NCBI GenBank assembly: GCA_965178125.1
Contig: OZ237737.1
Coordinates: forward strand, 372,001-436,000
DNA from: Bilabrum cf. latius
Lineage: Eukaryota > Bigyra: Bicosoecida > Bigyra > Bicosoecida
Direction of reading: 5' to 3'
Length of the DNA stretch: 64,000 bases
The position numbers were made by a program, and so were the translations under genes. Each line of letters opens with the position of its first letter. Positions within the stretch are counted from its first letter, which is position 1. Below, in pieces: positions 1 through 11,467 of the stretch. The notes beneath the pieces were generated by a model that worked only from the letters and a program-made list of their open reading frames with translations, was not told where the DNA came from and searched no databases.

Positions 1-2
1 TG

Positions 3-1487
3 AAGACGCCATCCAGCGCGAGGGGCATGGTCGGGGCCCAGACCTCTTTTTCCTCCAGGCACGGTGGTCAAACCGGCCCCTATGGCGGCGTTTCCTCTGC
101 ATCGGGTGCGGGTCTGCAGCAGCAGCAACAGGGCTTGGAGCACACGGCCTCGCGCGCACGCCCCGACTACAAGACCATGGAGGAGCGTGAGCTGGAGCAG
201 TGCACCTTCCAACCGCAGACCAACCCGAAGCTAAGCAGGCGATCGGCGCACCCTGTTCGGTCCAGGTTCCGCCAAGCCGCCAAGGCGAGGTCGCTGGGCG
301 TGCAGCTGGGCAAGCCCAAGTACACCGGCGCGGAGGAATGCACCTTCGCGCCCCGGGTGAACCCCGTGTCCAAGGCGATGGCGAATGCGCGCAAGTACGT
401 GGAGAAGCCGGTGTTCGAGCGGATGAGCGAGCGCGCGAGGGCGGGCGCAGGGAACAGTAACGGGCGGTCGCAGTCCGCGCCCAGGGCGCGGCGCGGCCCC
501 GCTGCCGAGGCCCGCGCCATGGGGGGTGCGGGAGGGGGTGGCGCGTCGACGCTGGGCGGGTACGACGAAGGTGCGGGTGGCGCGTCAGGTCAGCTGGACG
601 ACTCGCGGTTCGGCTCCGTTGGCGGGTCAACGATGGGGGCCGGCGGGAGCATGCGGCGGGGGCGTCGCAGCGAGGGCGGAGACCAGAGCCGCGTGATGGA
701 CCTGAGCAGCTTCCGCCGGGCCATGGACGGGGGCGGGGTCGGCGACCTGGAGGGCAAAGAGGAGGACGGGGGAAGGGAAGGCAAAGCCAGCCCGCGCACT
801 GCCGCCGAGCGCAAGAAGAGGTTTAAGCAGTTCTTGCAGCGGCAGAACCACACATTGGCGAGGAAGGCGAAAAGCGTGCAGCTGCTCAAGGAGCAGACCG
901 CCGCGCCGCACCAGCCCAGGCTGTGCCGACGGTCCGTCGAGATGGTGTCCGCCGAAACCCACGGAACGTTCCTCGAGAGGATGGCCAAGAAGGCCGTCCT
1001 CAGGGAACACGCCAACCAGCAGGAGCGGGCCAGGGTGGCCAAATCGGCGGACTGCACCTTCGAGCCAAAGATCAACCGGCACTCCAAGCAGATGCCCCGA
1101 CGCTCCTACGCAGAGATGTCCCGGGGAGACGCCCTCAAGCGGGAGACGGCGCAGCGCCTGATGAAACTCAAGTTGGAGCAGGACGAAATCGGGCAGTTCG
1201 AGTTCGCCCCCAAGATCAACGACAAGAGCAGGCAGGCCCAAGGCAAGCTGCGCGTACTGGACGACCCGGAGACGTACGTGGAGAGGGTCCACAGGGAACA
1301 AGCCATACAGGCGGAGAGGGCCAGGCAGCAGGCTCTGCAGGCCGAGTCCACCGAGTATGACGAGTGCACGTTCAAACCGGAAGTGCACGACGCCCCGGAG
1401 TACATCAAGCGCATCGCCAAGACAATGGCTCTCACGCGGGCCGCGAGGCCGCCCAGCCCCTCCGAGCAGAACCCGCGCTGGAGATGA
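3..1487 (+). CDS. CTFxPxIN-repeat protein, probably ciliary/cytoskeletal (5' partial)
   Basis: The reading frame is open from the left edge of the window to a TGA at 1485-1487; the first ATG is at 27, but the frame continues upstream of it, so the 5' end is probably missing. Counting from that ATG (486 aa), short motifs of the form CTFxPxxN recur near residues 59, 105, 343 and 447, with a variant FEFAPKIN near 391, each followed by basic or Ser-rich sequence. Such CTF-P-IN repeats are common in large protist proteins of flagella and the cortical cytoskeleton; that is a family-level impression, not a proven function. Between the repeats lies a Gly/Ser/Arg-rich, probably disordered stretch (about 150-250) and a helical Lys/Arg/Glu-rich part (about 255-340). 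No in-frame TAG occurs in the visible part. The gene converges on the minus-strand kinase at 1757. Confidence 0.8.
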   Translation, partial: KTPSSARGMVGAQTSFSSRHGGQTGPYGGVSSASGAGLQQQQQGLEHTASRARPDYKTMEERELEQCTFQPQTNPKLSRRSAHPVRSRFRQAAKARSLGVQLGKPKYTGAEECTFAPRVNPVSKAMANARKYVEKPVFERMSERARAGAGNSNGRSQSAPRARRGPAAEARAMGGAGGGGASTLGGYDEGAGGASGQLDDSRFGSVGGSTMGAGGSMRRGRRSEGGDQSRVMDLSSFRRAMDGGGVGDLEGKEEDGGREGKASPRTAAERKKRFKQFLQRQNHTLARKAKSVQLLKEQTAAPHQPRLCRRSVEMVSAETHGTFLERMAKKAVLREHANQQERARVAKSADCTFEPKINRHSKQMPRRSYAEMSRGDALKRETAQRLMKLKLEQDEIGQFEFAPKINDKSRQAQGKLRVLDDPETYVERVHREQAIQAERARQQALQAESTEYDECTFKPEVHDAPEYIKRIAKTMALTRAARPPSPSEQNPRWR

Positions 1488-1756
1488 GACGATAGGAAGT
1501 ACGGTTACCTAGATCGGCGAGATCTACGCGCGGGAGTCACCAGTGGTTGCAATGGCCGTCAGAGGGGTTTCAGTACCTGGCGGGTGTGCGCCTCGGTTAG
1601 CATGTGTTCTGGAGCGCTGTGTTGCTTTGTGAGTGCTTGCATTTATGTTTTTTTTCAATCTCGCGATGTCTGGCAATGTATTTTGGTGCACTACATGAGA
1701 ATCATCTTGCAGACCGGTTGGTTTGCCTGGCTGGCTGGAGAGAGGGGGCTGGGTCA

Positions 1757-3187
1757 TCATCGGCCGAACCCCCCTCCGGCCGCCCCGGCGCCTCCTCCCA
1801 GCGCCCTCCCCCCGATCGCACTCACCCGCTTCTTGCCCGCACCAGCCCCCGCCCCGATGCCTTTCCCCTTGCCCCCCTTCATGGAGCCCCCCATGAGCGC
1901 GTCGAGCGGGTCACCACCCCTCTTCTTCCTCAGCTCGTCGATGGCGCTCCGCTTGGGCGTCCAGGACTTGAGTGAGCGAATAATCTCGGAGAAATCCGGA
2001 CGGTCGGACGGCTTGCTAGCCCAGCATCGCGGGATTAGTTCCCTGACGGCATCCGGCGTGTCGCCCCGAAGCACGTGCATGTCCGGCCGCAGACCAGCGG
2101 GCACCTTCTCCCGGATCGTGTCCACTGGGGTGCCAGCCAGGGGAACGCGCTGGGCGAACAGCTCCCACAGCATCATACCGAAGGCGTACACGTCCACTTT
2201 TCGGCTGAATGGTTTGTCCTGCAACAGCTCCGGGGCCATGTACGGGGGCGTGCCGGCTGTGGTAGTCTTGGTCTGCACCAAGCCGAAATCGCAGAGCTTG
2301 GCGGTTCCGTCGCGGGCGACGAGCACATTGTGGGACTTGAGGTCCCTGTGGATGATCCCAGGGGAGCGCCCGTGCAGGTACTCGATGGCCAGCGCGGTCT
2401 GTGTGGCCCATCGGACGAGCTCGGCAGGGTCCCTAGGCTTGGGGCGGCGGCTCGGGCCGCCGCCGCTCCCATGCAGGAGAGAGAAAATGGAGCTGCCGCA
2501 GCGCTCCATGACGAAGAAAAGCTTGGGTGGCTTGGTGCATGCCCCGATCAGCTTTATTATGTTTGGGTGCTCTACTTGCCTGCGTGTGCATTTGAGCCAG
2601 CGGAGGGCATTTGCTTGTCGGTTTGGCGCCCTCGTCACGTCTGGAGCCCTACTTCGAGCTAACGATAGGTAAACTTACGACATAACCTAAAGCTCATCCA
2701 TAAATTCTTTCTTGAGCGCCTCGTCAACTTTGGGATCTACCTGCGCGCAACGTTCAAACGTCTTGGAGAGGGTGCTCAACACTTGACCGAGGTGCAGCGC
2801 GGGAACTAGCGCAGAACTTGCACTGAAGGTCCAACTTACTATTAATTTGATTGCCACTCCCTACCCCTGATATAGCCCGGAGTGCACCACGGCAAAGCCG
2901 CCACCGCCTAGCCTGTCATGTACGGTGATGTCGTCAGACCCAATGATCTTCCAGCCAGTGCTAGCACTAGCACGCCTGATACCCGAGGTTGCAGATGAGA
3001 CTTCACCCGCAGCAGCGGACTTCGAACCTGCGCCACTAGCGGCTGCTTCGGTTGTAGCTGGGGCAGCGCGCGATTCCGCTGCTCTACTTGATCCCTTCCC
3101 AGCGGGTGAGGGCTCGCCATCCTCCTCAAAATCGTCTTCGTATTCGTCCTCGCTCTCTTCTCGCGCAAATACGCCAGAGGATGCCAT
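1757..3187 (-). CDS. Tyrosine-kinase-like (TKL) protein kinase, three exons
   Basis: Proposed exons are 3187-2840, 2740-2679 and 2579-1757, joined by two 99-nt GT-AG introns (donor GTAAGT both times), giving 410 aa ending in TGA. The acidic N-terminus precedes the glycine loop (LGGGGFAVV), the VAIK lysine, an alpha-C helix, HPNIIKLIGAC, the catalytic loop HRDLKSHN, DFG, APE, and the C-lobe motif CWASKPSDRPDF, which is typical of TKL/Raf-like kinases. All catalytic residues are present, so it should be an active Ser/Thr or dual-specificity kinase. Two TAG codons lie in frame at 2863-2861 (between YQG and GVAIK) and inside exon 2 (DEL-TAG-VMS); reading them as Gln restores an uninterrupted kinase domain. 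The C-terminal tail is Gly/Ala-rich. Substrate unknown. The start lies 97 bp from the retrotransposon end at 3284. Confidence 0.9.
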
Positions 3188-3283
3188 GTTTGATTCACTC
3201 TTGCTTCGGCCGAGCGCTTGGGGACTTTAAATTCCGAGTCAAATATGCATTGCACTGTAATGCGCTACATCGGGAACCAGGAG

Positions 3284-3663
3284 TGATGGTTGGTAATGTG
3301 GATCTGTCGATCAACCGCTCAATGCTTCGCTCCCCCAGCACTCTCCCTCTCCCGCCACGCGCCACTCGTGCGCCGCTACCCACCGTCGCCCACTCGTCTG
3401 TCGCTAGCACGGCCGTCTCCGTGCCGCCTAGGCCCGGCTGGCCGCTTTGTCCTGCCCTCAGCTTCCACTCTCGTACCTAGTACCTGCTCCTCGTAATCTC
3501 CTCCTTCCGTGGCGCTTTGGTTTTGGCTGGTGCTTCCCCGGGCACTGGGCAGGCGGCACGGACCTTTCAAGCCGCTATGGGGACTACCTGCCACTGGCCA
3601 CGGGATCTACACTGGGCCCCCCTTTTGGCTGTTCGCCCATCGAACGCCGCAAGGAACACCCAC
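3284..3663 (-). repeat. Split direct repeat B2 of the retrotransposon
   Basis: This 380-bp sequence matches 5103-5482 essentially base for base by eye. It forms the 3' terminus of the element. Similarity ends abruptly at 3284 and 3663. Confidence 0.92.
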
Positions 3664-4947
3664 GCCGCCCCGACCTAGGGGACGCCACCACGCAAAAAGA
3701 AGAAAAAATCTTGAACTCGATCGAGTTAGGGCATCACCGCTCGCACATCCCGCCCAGCCCACCACGCTCGACACGGTCCTGTATGCTCACCGCAGCCCCA
3801 GCACAGTCGTCACCCGGTCCGCTCCTATTCAGGCTCCCATTGCCTTACCCTCTGTGAGGATACGGGGTCCGGCTGCTGTCCGCACGTTGCCGTGCCTCTT
3901 GCAGCACCACAGTGGTCCTCCACTGCAGCGTACGCTGTGCAGGATCTCGCCTCGCTCTCTCGGTGGGTGTCGCCGGTGCGACTGTCCCAGGGTCGATCCG
4001 AGATTCAGGCTCTCCTCTCGGCTGTGCAGGTCACTCTGACCCCCTTCGGCCACGGAGCCATCCAAAGGACAGAAGTTTCCTGGGCCCGCAACGCGGTTCT
4101 TTGTGCTTCCAGAAAAACAGAGGTGCTCCACATGGGGGATTTTACGGCACGGACCACACCTCTGCTCCCAGTCTCATGACCACCTCACGCGTGGCCACCT
4201 CACACCCGTCCCCACTGTTGCAACCGGGAGGGTGGGTTGCTTCCGACCTATAGCCGGATTTACAGCGATCAACATGAGGCACGGACCTCATACTGACCGC
4301 ACCCACCCCTACTCCCACGCCTACTTGACTCAGCCAAGTCCCTGGCCCCCCAAGCCACCCACCAACGGTCCTGCTAACAGTGGCCATCGGCACCAGATGC
4401 GACCACGGAGCCTCATCTGGTTGGTGAAATGGGATGGTGGCAAAGGCCACCACCAGTTCATCCACGTGTTCTAGATGGCTAGACGCACGCAGCTTCCCTG
4501 GCCCCGTTCCGTTGCCCTCCGCAACGCTTAAATGTTGGTAGCTAGGTATGAGTGTTGGTACCCTCCGAATCTGCGTCGCCATCCTGCGTGGGTGCCACGT
4601 GGTCCCCCCGTTGTCAGGGGGTCCACATGAACAGAAAAGAGGGCTGGTTCATGCTGGTACTGAGTGCGGAGGGAGGAGGAGCGGTCTGCCTCCGCCCCCC
4701 TCCCAAGAGAATATTACACACACTACCTGGCAGCAGTGACACACACACACTTACCCGCCCCTAAGACGCCCTGTCTCGCTGAGTAAACCTTATCCGCCTG
4801 GCACCCCTCCCTTCAGCTGTAGGCCCCTCTGTTGTCCGCCAACTACTGGTCCCCCCTCACCTCCCGGCCTCCGCCGCGATGCCGCCCCATCCATATCCGA
4901 AGGAAATGGGGCCAACAAGACAAGAAACAATTCCATAAAAAGTAAAA
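3664..4947. other. Non-coding spacer between A2 and B2 of the retrotransposon
   Basis: This 1,284-bp stretch contains no ORF that survives in any frame even with TAG read as sense; the longer minus-strand frames stop at TAA or TGA (for example at 4142 and 3829). It is C-rich on the plus strand, with a short CA-rich run near 4738. In PAT-like elements the A2-B2 distance is usually short, so this looks like a non-coding insertion or an element-specific regulatory region. Confidence 0.6.
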
Positions 4948-5102
4948 ATTATTTCCTTTATCTTCTTCTGAATTCCCCTAAGTGAGAGCGCTGGTCTCGC
5001 TCAGCTCGTACTCGGAATTGATCCGATCAGTATACCACTATCGGCCCAAACATCACTGTACATGGATGCTCTGTATTCGTCAGTAGGGGTGCCATTGAAT
5101 CA
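4948..5102 (-). repeat. Split direct repeat A2 of the retrotransposon
   Basis: A 155-bp sequence identical by eye to 11466-11620. It abuts repeat B1 at 5103 with no intervening base, as expected of the B1A2 block of a PAT/Ngaro-type element. Confidence 0.92.
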
Positions 5103-5482
5103 TGATGGTTGGTAATGTGGATCTGTCGATCAACCGCTCAATGCTTCGCTCCCCCAGCACTCTCCCTCTCCCGCCACGCGCCACTCGTGCGCCGCTACCC
5201 ACCGTCGCCCACTCGTCTGTCGCTAGCACGGCCGTCTCCGTGCCGCCTAGGCCCGGCTGGCCGCTTTGTCCTGCCCTCAGCTTCCACTCTCGTACCTAGT
5301 ACCTGCTCCTCGTAATCTCCTCCTTCCGTGGCGCTTTGGTTTTGGCTGGTGCTTCCCCGGGCACTGGGCAGGCGGCACGGACCTTTCAAGCCGCTATGGG
5401 GACTACCTGCCACTGGCCACGGGATCTACACTGGGCCCCCCTTTTGGCTGTTCGCCCATCGAACGCCGCAAGGAACACCCAC
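5103..5482 (-). repeat. Split direct repeat B1 of the retrotransposon
   Basis: A 380-bp copy of 3284-3663. It starts 8 bp downstream (in element orientation) of the TAA stop of the tyrosine recombinase ORF and is followed directly by A2. Confidence 0.92.
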
Positions 5483-5490
5483 TGGCCCAG

Positions 5491-6615
5491 TTAGAGCCCT
5501 GAATCCCGTTCACCCCCACCACTGCTCACTGGGCTCCGGTGAAGCTCCCTGCGTTGGGATTCCCAAATCTTCAGAAGTTCTGGGATGGAGCCAGCTCCCA
5601 CCATAGCCCGAAGAATCCCACTCCTCGTAACCCTTGCCGCTTCCATCAATGAGTAACGATCATACACCGCTGGCATGTTGGGCAGAGACCACCCAGCCTG
5701 GCCGTGCACGTACTTCTCGTCCTTGGTTGGGTCCGTCTGGCGCAATGCTGACACTCCCGCACTCTTGAAGGCGTACACACCCTCCCCCTTGCGGTGCACA
5801 GGAATCCCTTGCGCTGTTATCCACTGCAGCGTGGCACTGTGCGCAGCCCGTGTTCGAGAGGCGAATACTTCCCCGCGCTGCCCTTGTGTTGGCTACCGAA
5901 CTGATACCCACCACTTCAGCCACCGATACGGGCACAACTCCTCGAATCCATCCGGCAAGCATGGAATGACCGCTGGCGGGCGCTGCTCGGGGTTGCCGCC
6001 GAGCACCCGCGACTTGTACCGCTGCCACCCAATCAGTGCCACGGGAACAACCTCGTTGTCATCAGACGCTGCAGTCCACTCTATCTCCCCTATTGCCAGA
6101 TGCACCAGATCTGGCCACCGGGCCAAGCCACAGAATGTCCCCACATAGCAGCACATAAATGTATCGAGAACCGCTGGTGTTGAGTTGTAGTCCGCACGGG
6201 CCAGCGCAGCTGGGCCTTGCCACATCGAATCCCACTCTGCCTGCAGCTACCAGGCCATCATCACTAGTGCTCGCAACGTTACAGGGTTGTCCACCAGGAC
6301 ACGTAGGGCACGTACCGCGTCCGGATCCGTCGCCCCGGCACATCTACGCTTGTAGCCGAGCAGGGCCAGTTTGACCTGCCTGTACTCCACGTCTGCGAGT
6401 GGGGTACGCGGGAACTCCGCTGACCTGAACCACGCCGTTTGCGCTTGGAACAATCGCAACACTGTGGCATACTTCAACCCGGCGGCGCACTACTCCGTCA
6501 GCAAAGCCCACATGGCCTCCACCGGATCCCCGACCTCAAGTTCCGCCTGCATGGTCAGATTCCGCCTGCGCGCGTCCAGAGCTCCCTTGCCGAGCTGCTG
6601 ACTCTCCTACAGCAT
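5491..6615 (-). CDS. Tyrosine recombinase of the DIRS-type element
   Basis: The frame runs from an ATG at 6615 to a TAA at 5493-5491 (374 aa with TAG read as Gln). An upstream in-frame ATG near 6717 is an alternative start. An N-terminal helical region resembles core-binding domains. The catalytic part contains box I (GLARWPDLVHLAIGEIEW, supplying the first Arg), a Lys-containing beta-hairpin region (WQRYKSRVL), a box II-like segment (VYAFKSAGVSAL) and the terminal motif AVYDRYSL carrying the nucleophilic Tyr. In box II the usual His position is not obvious, so exact catalytic assignment needs an alignment. The ORF overlaps the end of the RT-RNase H ORF by 80 nt in another frame. Its role is integration of the circular cDNA. 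In-frame TAGs at 6609-6607 and later positions are sense. Confidence 0.85.
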
Positions 6616-8887
6616 CAGGGTCCTAGTCGCCGCCACCGCTGCTCGCCGTTGTGCCGCAGCACTTGAGCCTGCTCGTCCAGTCACTGGGATCAGCTCCCCA
6701 AATGGTCCTGCGAAGATGAAATGGTGCATGAAAAGTTGAGTCAGATGTCGCCCTTGCCGCCGAGACAAACCCCGTTTTGCCCACGCGCTGCCCCGCCGTC
6801 TACACCAGTTGACCAGCACCGTCCTCCACCCTGCTCAATCTATCGCATGCCACCATGATCGGTGTACTTCGCCTCTACCACACGGGGAAGATAACGTATC
6901 CCAAGTTCTCAGCCAGCCTTCCAATCTCTCGCAGCTCATCTCGCTACCCAGCCTTCATCGAGCCGCCCTTCCGCAGCAAATTTGGCAGGGCTTGATTGTC
7001 TGACAGCACGAAGAGCGCCTCTGGGCAAGTCTGGCTCCTCGCCAACTAGCCTGGTCCTGACAAAAAAGCTCGTAGTGATGCTAGTTCGCGTGCCGTACTG
7101 GATAGTAACTGCATGTCCTCGTGGAAACCCATTTGCATCAAGCCAGAATCACCATTGCCTCGGCGCCACATTGCACCCAGCCCATGGGCTGACGCGTCAG
7201 CACAAAACACGGATGCTCTCCCCTCCGGCAACGGGTATATCGGTGCAGCTGCTGCCGCTGTCAAGATACCGCGGTCCCTACATGTCAGCCACCACTCAAA
7301 TTCCTCGTTGAACTCTGCCGTCCAGATGTGCCTACCACCTTTGCGAGCCTTTGCAGCCGCCTAGTATATCGCAAACACGTGCTGCGAAGCGTGGGGGATT
7401 ACTGCCGCAGCCGCGCCCAACTGTCCTGCCAGTTTCTCCACAGCCTTGACCGCCAGCGCACTCGTTGCTAGCATGTTGAAAGCTCGCATTCGCTCAACGG
7501 TCCTCAGCACTGCGTGGATCCGTGGCCATCGATCCGAGCGCAGTGTCACCTTCAAGTGGGCTCCCAGGGTAATCTTTAGCCCAAGGAACTCAATCACCTA
7601 TGTTGGAAAGGTAAGTTTGCTAGGCTATATCCTCATGCCAATCCCCCGCGCTACAAGCACGGCACACCACAACAACTACATAGTGCGGGCCTCCGTACGT
7701 GCTGACAGAAAGCCATCATCAATGTACCCAAAAGCCCAATGTGCGGTGCGCAGTCGCACCCCCGCTAGACACTCTGCCAACACTACTGATGCGACAAAAC
7801 AGCCCATTCTGCAACCAAACGACAAGACCACAAACTAAAACATGCTGCCACCCACTCCGCGAACTGCCATCCATCGCTGCAGCCCCGGTGCCAGCGCTAT
7901 ACTATGATATGCCGCCTTGAAATCGAAGGCTGCCCCCCATTCGTGCCTGTCACGTCCCACGCGCTCTGCTAAATGCCGAGCAAAATCACCATACCGGAAA
8001 CGCAAGTCAAGAAATGCCTCGTTCGCGCCCGAGCGCTTCATATCCGTGACTAGGCGCTGCTTGCCAGTCGTGTCCTCCCGCTGCACCAAGCGTGGTGTCT
8101 GACCCTCCCGCTGCTGTACCTCGATTGCGGTCCTCTTGGCAACGAACATAGGCGTCACCTAGACCGCGGCGCCCTCCACCGGTCGAATCTTGCCTGCACT
8201 CGCTGCTGCTTCCACGAACGGGACTACATCCTCCTCGTCCGCCGGCAAGTCCTTCGGGTCAGCCCGTACCGGCTGCGCCCCCAACACCTTCAAGACTGCC
8301 TCCGCCCGAAGCCCATGTCGTGCCAGTCCAACAAACCCCCGGCCCGCTACACAATCGGGCTCCACTGCGCCCCGCGCCCCGCAGCGTCGACAACGAGCCA
8401 AATGTGCCTGCCATGCTCCACGAGGTGACAGCGTACACGGCTAGCGTGCTGCCCATCGCTCCCCCTGCTGCAGTTCGCCCCTACGCTCCCAGTGTGACAA
8501 CGTTCCATACCAGACGTCCAAAGCAGATGATGGTGCCTAGCCCGGTGGGAATGACCGCAAGTCAATCTTGTCCCGCTTTGCCAGGCATCGTGCCCAAGCC
8601 TACCACATCCCGTCCGCACCCAATGCTGACGGCGCATCACCAGTCATCCCCGCTCCCGCATCACCGTCATTGTCCACAGAATAGCCGGCTGCTTCCATCT
8701 GCACCTCGTGCCATCGTCTCGAGGGGCCTGCAGATGCAACCTAGTCCAACAATTCGTCCGCGTGTTCCATGATGTCCGTCACAATGCACCGCCCATCCAG
8801 TGTCCGCAGGCTCGGCTCACCACGCTGTAGGGTCGGAGTCTTCTGCTGAGCCAGGATTTTTGCGCTGCTTCCGAAGATAGTGCACAT
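6536..8887 (-). CDS. Reverse transcriptase-RNase H polyprotein of the DIRS-type element
   Basis: With TAG as Gln the frame is open from ATG 8887 to TGA 6538-6536 (783 aa). An N-terminal region with a CxxC pair (CRRCGARG) precedes the RT domain: VTPMFVAKR, the first catalytic block with FDFKAAYHS, the block F-Q-FVVLSFG, the YIDD active site, and the block SKLTFPT-Q-VIEFLG. The RNase H domain has CADASAHGLGA, the STARELAS helix, SDNQAL and a C-terminal block ending CDRLSR. The Gln residues in FQF and TQVIEFLG, which are positions well conserved in DIRS-type RTs, are both encoded by TAG here. More than ten TAGs are in frame with no TAA or TGA. The ORF follows Gag in the same frame after one TGA and 13 sense codons. 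Confidence 0.92.
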
Positions 8888-8926
8888 GCCTACACTACTG
8901 CAGCCCTTCCCCTGGCTCGGGCCGCG

Positions 8927-11467
8927 TCACCCATTCCCCGCTAGTCGGCCACTTCGTCTTGGGGAGGTACGGTGCTCCGCCTACGTTTTGGGCCCCGATG
9001 TCGTCCCTTTTTGGCGCTCTGACTCCTGCTGCGACTCTTGTCCACCCGCACTCGCGCTACTGCTGCTGCTGCTGCTGCTGCTGGCCTTCGCTGACTACCG
9101 TTTTGCCGCTGCCCCCGCTCCTCCAGCTGCGGCCCCATGCTCCTTTGCCACCCGCTTCGCTCGCTCCAATGCTGACTTGTCTATCGCGGCTGTCACATCC
9201 TCCCACGCCATAGCGCTATGGTTGCCTGCCGGATTCAGTCCCAGTAATTCCCACGTGGGCCCCACCTGAGTCTGCGTCATCCGCAGCGGGGTCTCGTTCT
9301 CGCTCCGCAACTACCACAGTCGAAGCACCGCAGGAGTATCCATTCTCCCCACTGGTGCCACCCTATGTATCAAAATCATGCGCAGAGCAGTTGCTAACAC
9401 GAAATGCTGACCCGTATTGGCTGTGTCCCCGTTGCCTCCACCTGCCGTGCGGACTGCTGCCGCATGAAGGACCATCCCTAAGCCCAAGAACATTCTTCGC
9501 ACTGCAATCTCCAACGCCTCGTGAAGCTTGCTCATTACTGCCCTGGCTTCCGCATGCTTATCCTGGTGCAGCAGTGTCGCAAGTGTGATAACCACCTTCA
9601 GCAACGACGTGCTCCCTGCCACGACCCACTCGAGCGCCCCACACACCGATCTGGTCAATATCGTGGGTAATCGAAAAATGTTGCCTTGTTCCAGTTCTGC
9701 CACTCCCGACAACACGTGCTACCCGCACTTACTCGCAAATTGCCTGATCCCGTCCGGCATGAGCAAATCACCCGCCTCCTCCAGCACCGGTGCCACATGA
9801 AAGCTGCGGCCAGATCCTGACTCCCGGCGAAAACCAGCCGCACTCGCCATAGAAGCGAACATTATCTGCGCGGGGCGTTCAATCCGAAGTAACGAAATCT
9901 TTGCCTTGTCCGCACTCGTCAGCGCCACTGAGGCCAAGTCCTTAGCTCTCTCGCCTTCCTCCCCGAGTTCGGCCAAATACCGTGCACTGTCCCTAAATTG
10001 AAGCACCTCCTAAGACCGTACGGTGTCGTAGAACAAAGAGTCAACTCCCTTCGCCGTGGGAATGGAATTATGCACTTCCTTGGCGCCGTCTCCATCGTCT
10101 GCTCCGACCTGGCCCTGGTATGGTGACTTCTTGCAGGCGCCGGCTGACGACTTAATCGCCTGGGTGGAGTGCTCGGGCCGGGCATTTAACTCAAGCGCAA
10201 GGGCACGGAGCAACTACAACGTACCATTGGGCTCACCCGATGCCATGGCCGCAACCGCCTGTTGAATTCGCTTGTCGATCGCGTCACTCGCGGTCGCCTC
10301 TCCTGCTCCCGCGGATGCTCCCTCGACCTCTTGCTCGCGCCTTGCCGCCTTGGTGCGACGTTCCGAATCCGCCACAATGGCCTCCCAGGGAGCTTGTGCT
10401 TCCCCCACCTCTTCCGCTCTCCCCCTTTTTCCCAGCGTTGCGCCCGAGATGGTGCCCATCGACGCCTGCGCCCCAAACACCGCGCTGGCACCGCGGCTTG
10501 CCGTTGGACCTCCCGCTGGTTTGCCACCCGCCCCAGCATCGGCCGCAGTCACTCCACCATGGCTGAATCCGCCCCCAAAATCAAAGAGGCCCAGCTCGCT
10601 CGGCGGATGGCCTGAGGTAGCAGTCGCCCCTGCACCGGCCCCCCCGCTTGGGGCAGGCAGTTTCCACCCAAACCCGCCACCGTCCATGATGCCCCGGCCC
10701 AGTGAGTGCGCTCCCATCGGCCCCCCGGCTACACGTTCAGGCCTTGACCCCGTGAATGGTGCTGTTGTTGATGCCCCGGATGGTACCGGGATCACCGGTG
10801 CTCCCCAGAGTGGGAGCACCCCATTGCTGCCCGTCGCATCTTGGTCTGAGTTTCCACCCGTCGCCGCGCTCGCCGACGAACTGCTGCATGTTGGCTTCGG
10901 CATCGCATGGATCAGCATGTTGGGCAACAGAGCATCGAACATTTCGTCGAGGAAGGGGATCGTCCACGGTGCCACCCGGGCATAGCCGAACAGGGCCGCA
11001 CGTGCTGCCCACGCTGCCTGCTGTGGCGTTACACCACTCTGTAGTGGTTGCTGCAGGCATTTCCAGAGCTCACCATGGTCCTCGGGCATCAGATCGTCCT
11101 TTGAGAACCCTGCTGCCACTTCCAGAGCGCCACGCAGGCCCGATTCCACGTCTGGCGTCGTGGTCGGTTTGAACACGCCCATAACGGCAGCCCCTGCGCC
11201 CAGGGAAGCGACCGGCGTGTGGCCGCGTACGCAGCTGCCCAACAGAGCCCGCTGCGCATCTGCCCCTTCTTTGTTTAGCATGTTCACAGCCTCGCGTACG
11301 ACAGGCTCCGAGAAGCTCGACATGTGTTCAACAGCCATACCTTGAAACACATCGAAAACACCACCCACAGCGTTCACCCTCCGCCTCACCGTTGGGGCCA
11401 TACGAGTGGTCATTCGCGCCACGATCGCCCGGCTTTGCTTCCATTGCGCACTCTGCTGGCTGAGCAT
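8927..11467 (-). CDS. Gag-like ORF1 of the DIRS-type element
   Basis: The ATG at 11467 overlaps the inner end of repeat A1 by two bases. With TAG as Gln, the frame runs to TGA 8929-8927 (846 aa), crossing TAGs at 10216-10214, 10009-10007, 9718-9716, 9310-9308 and two more near the end. The sequence is Ala/Gly/Ser-rich with a helical N-terminal third, a low-complexity centre and a Gln/Ser-rich tail that includes a run of Ser (AGC repeats at about 9060-9085). No zinc knuckle was seen. Its first position in the element and composition suggest a nucleocapsid-like Gag; I recognise no specific domain. The same frame continues into the RT ORF after the TGA. Confidence 0.8.

Noticed and set aside
3284-5482. 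The 380-bp direct repeats as LTRs of an ordinary LTR retrotransposon
   Set aside because: They do not bracket the coding region; with the 155-bp repeats they form the split A1-B1A2-B2 pattern, and the element encodes a tyrosine recombinase instead of a DDE integrase.
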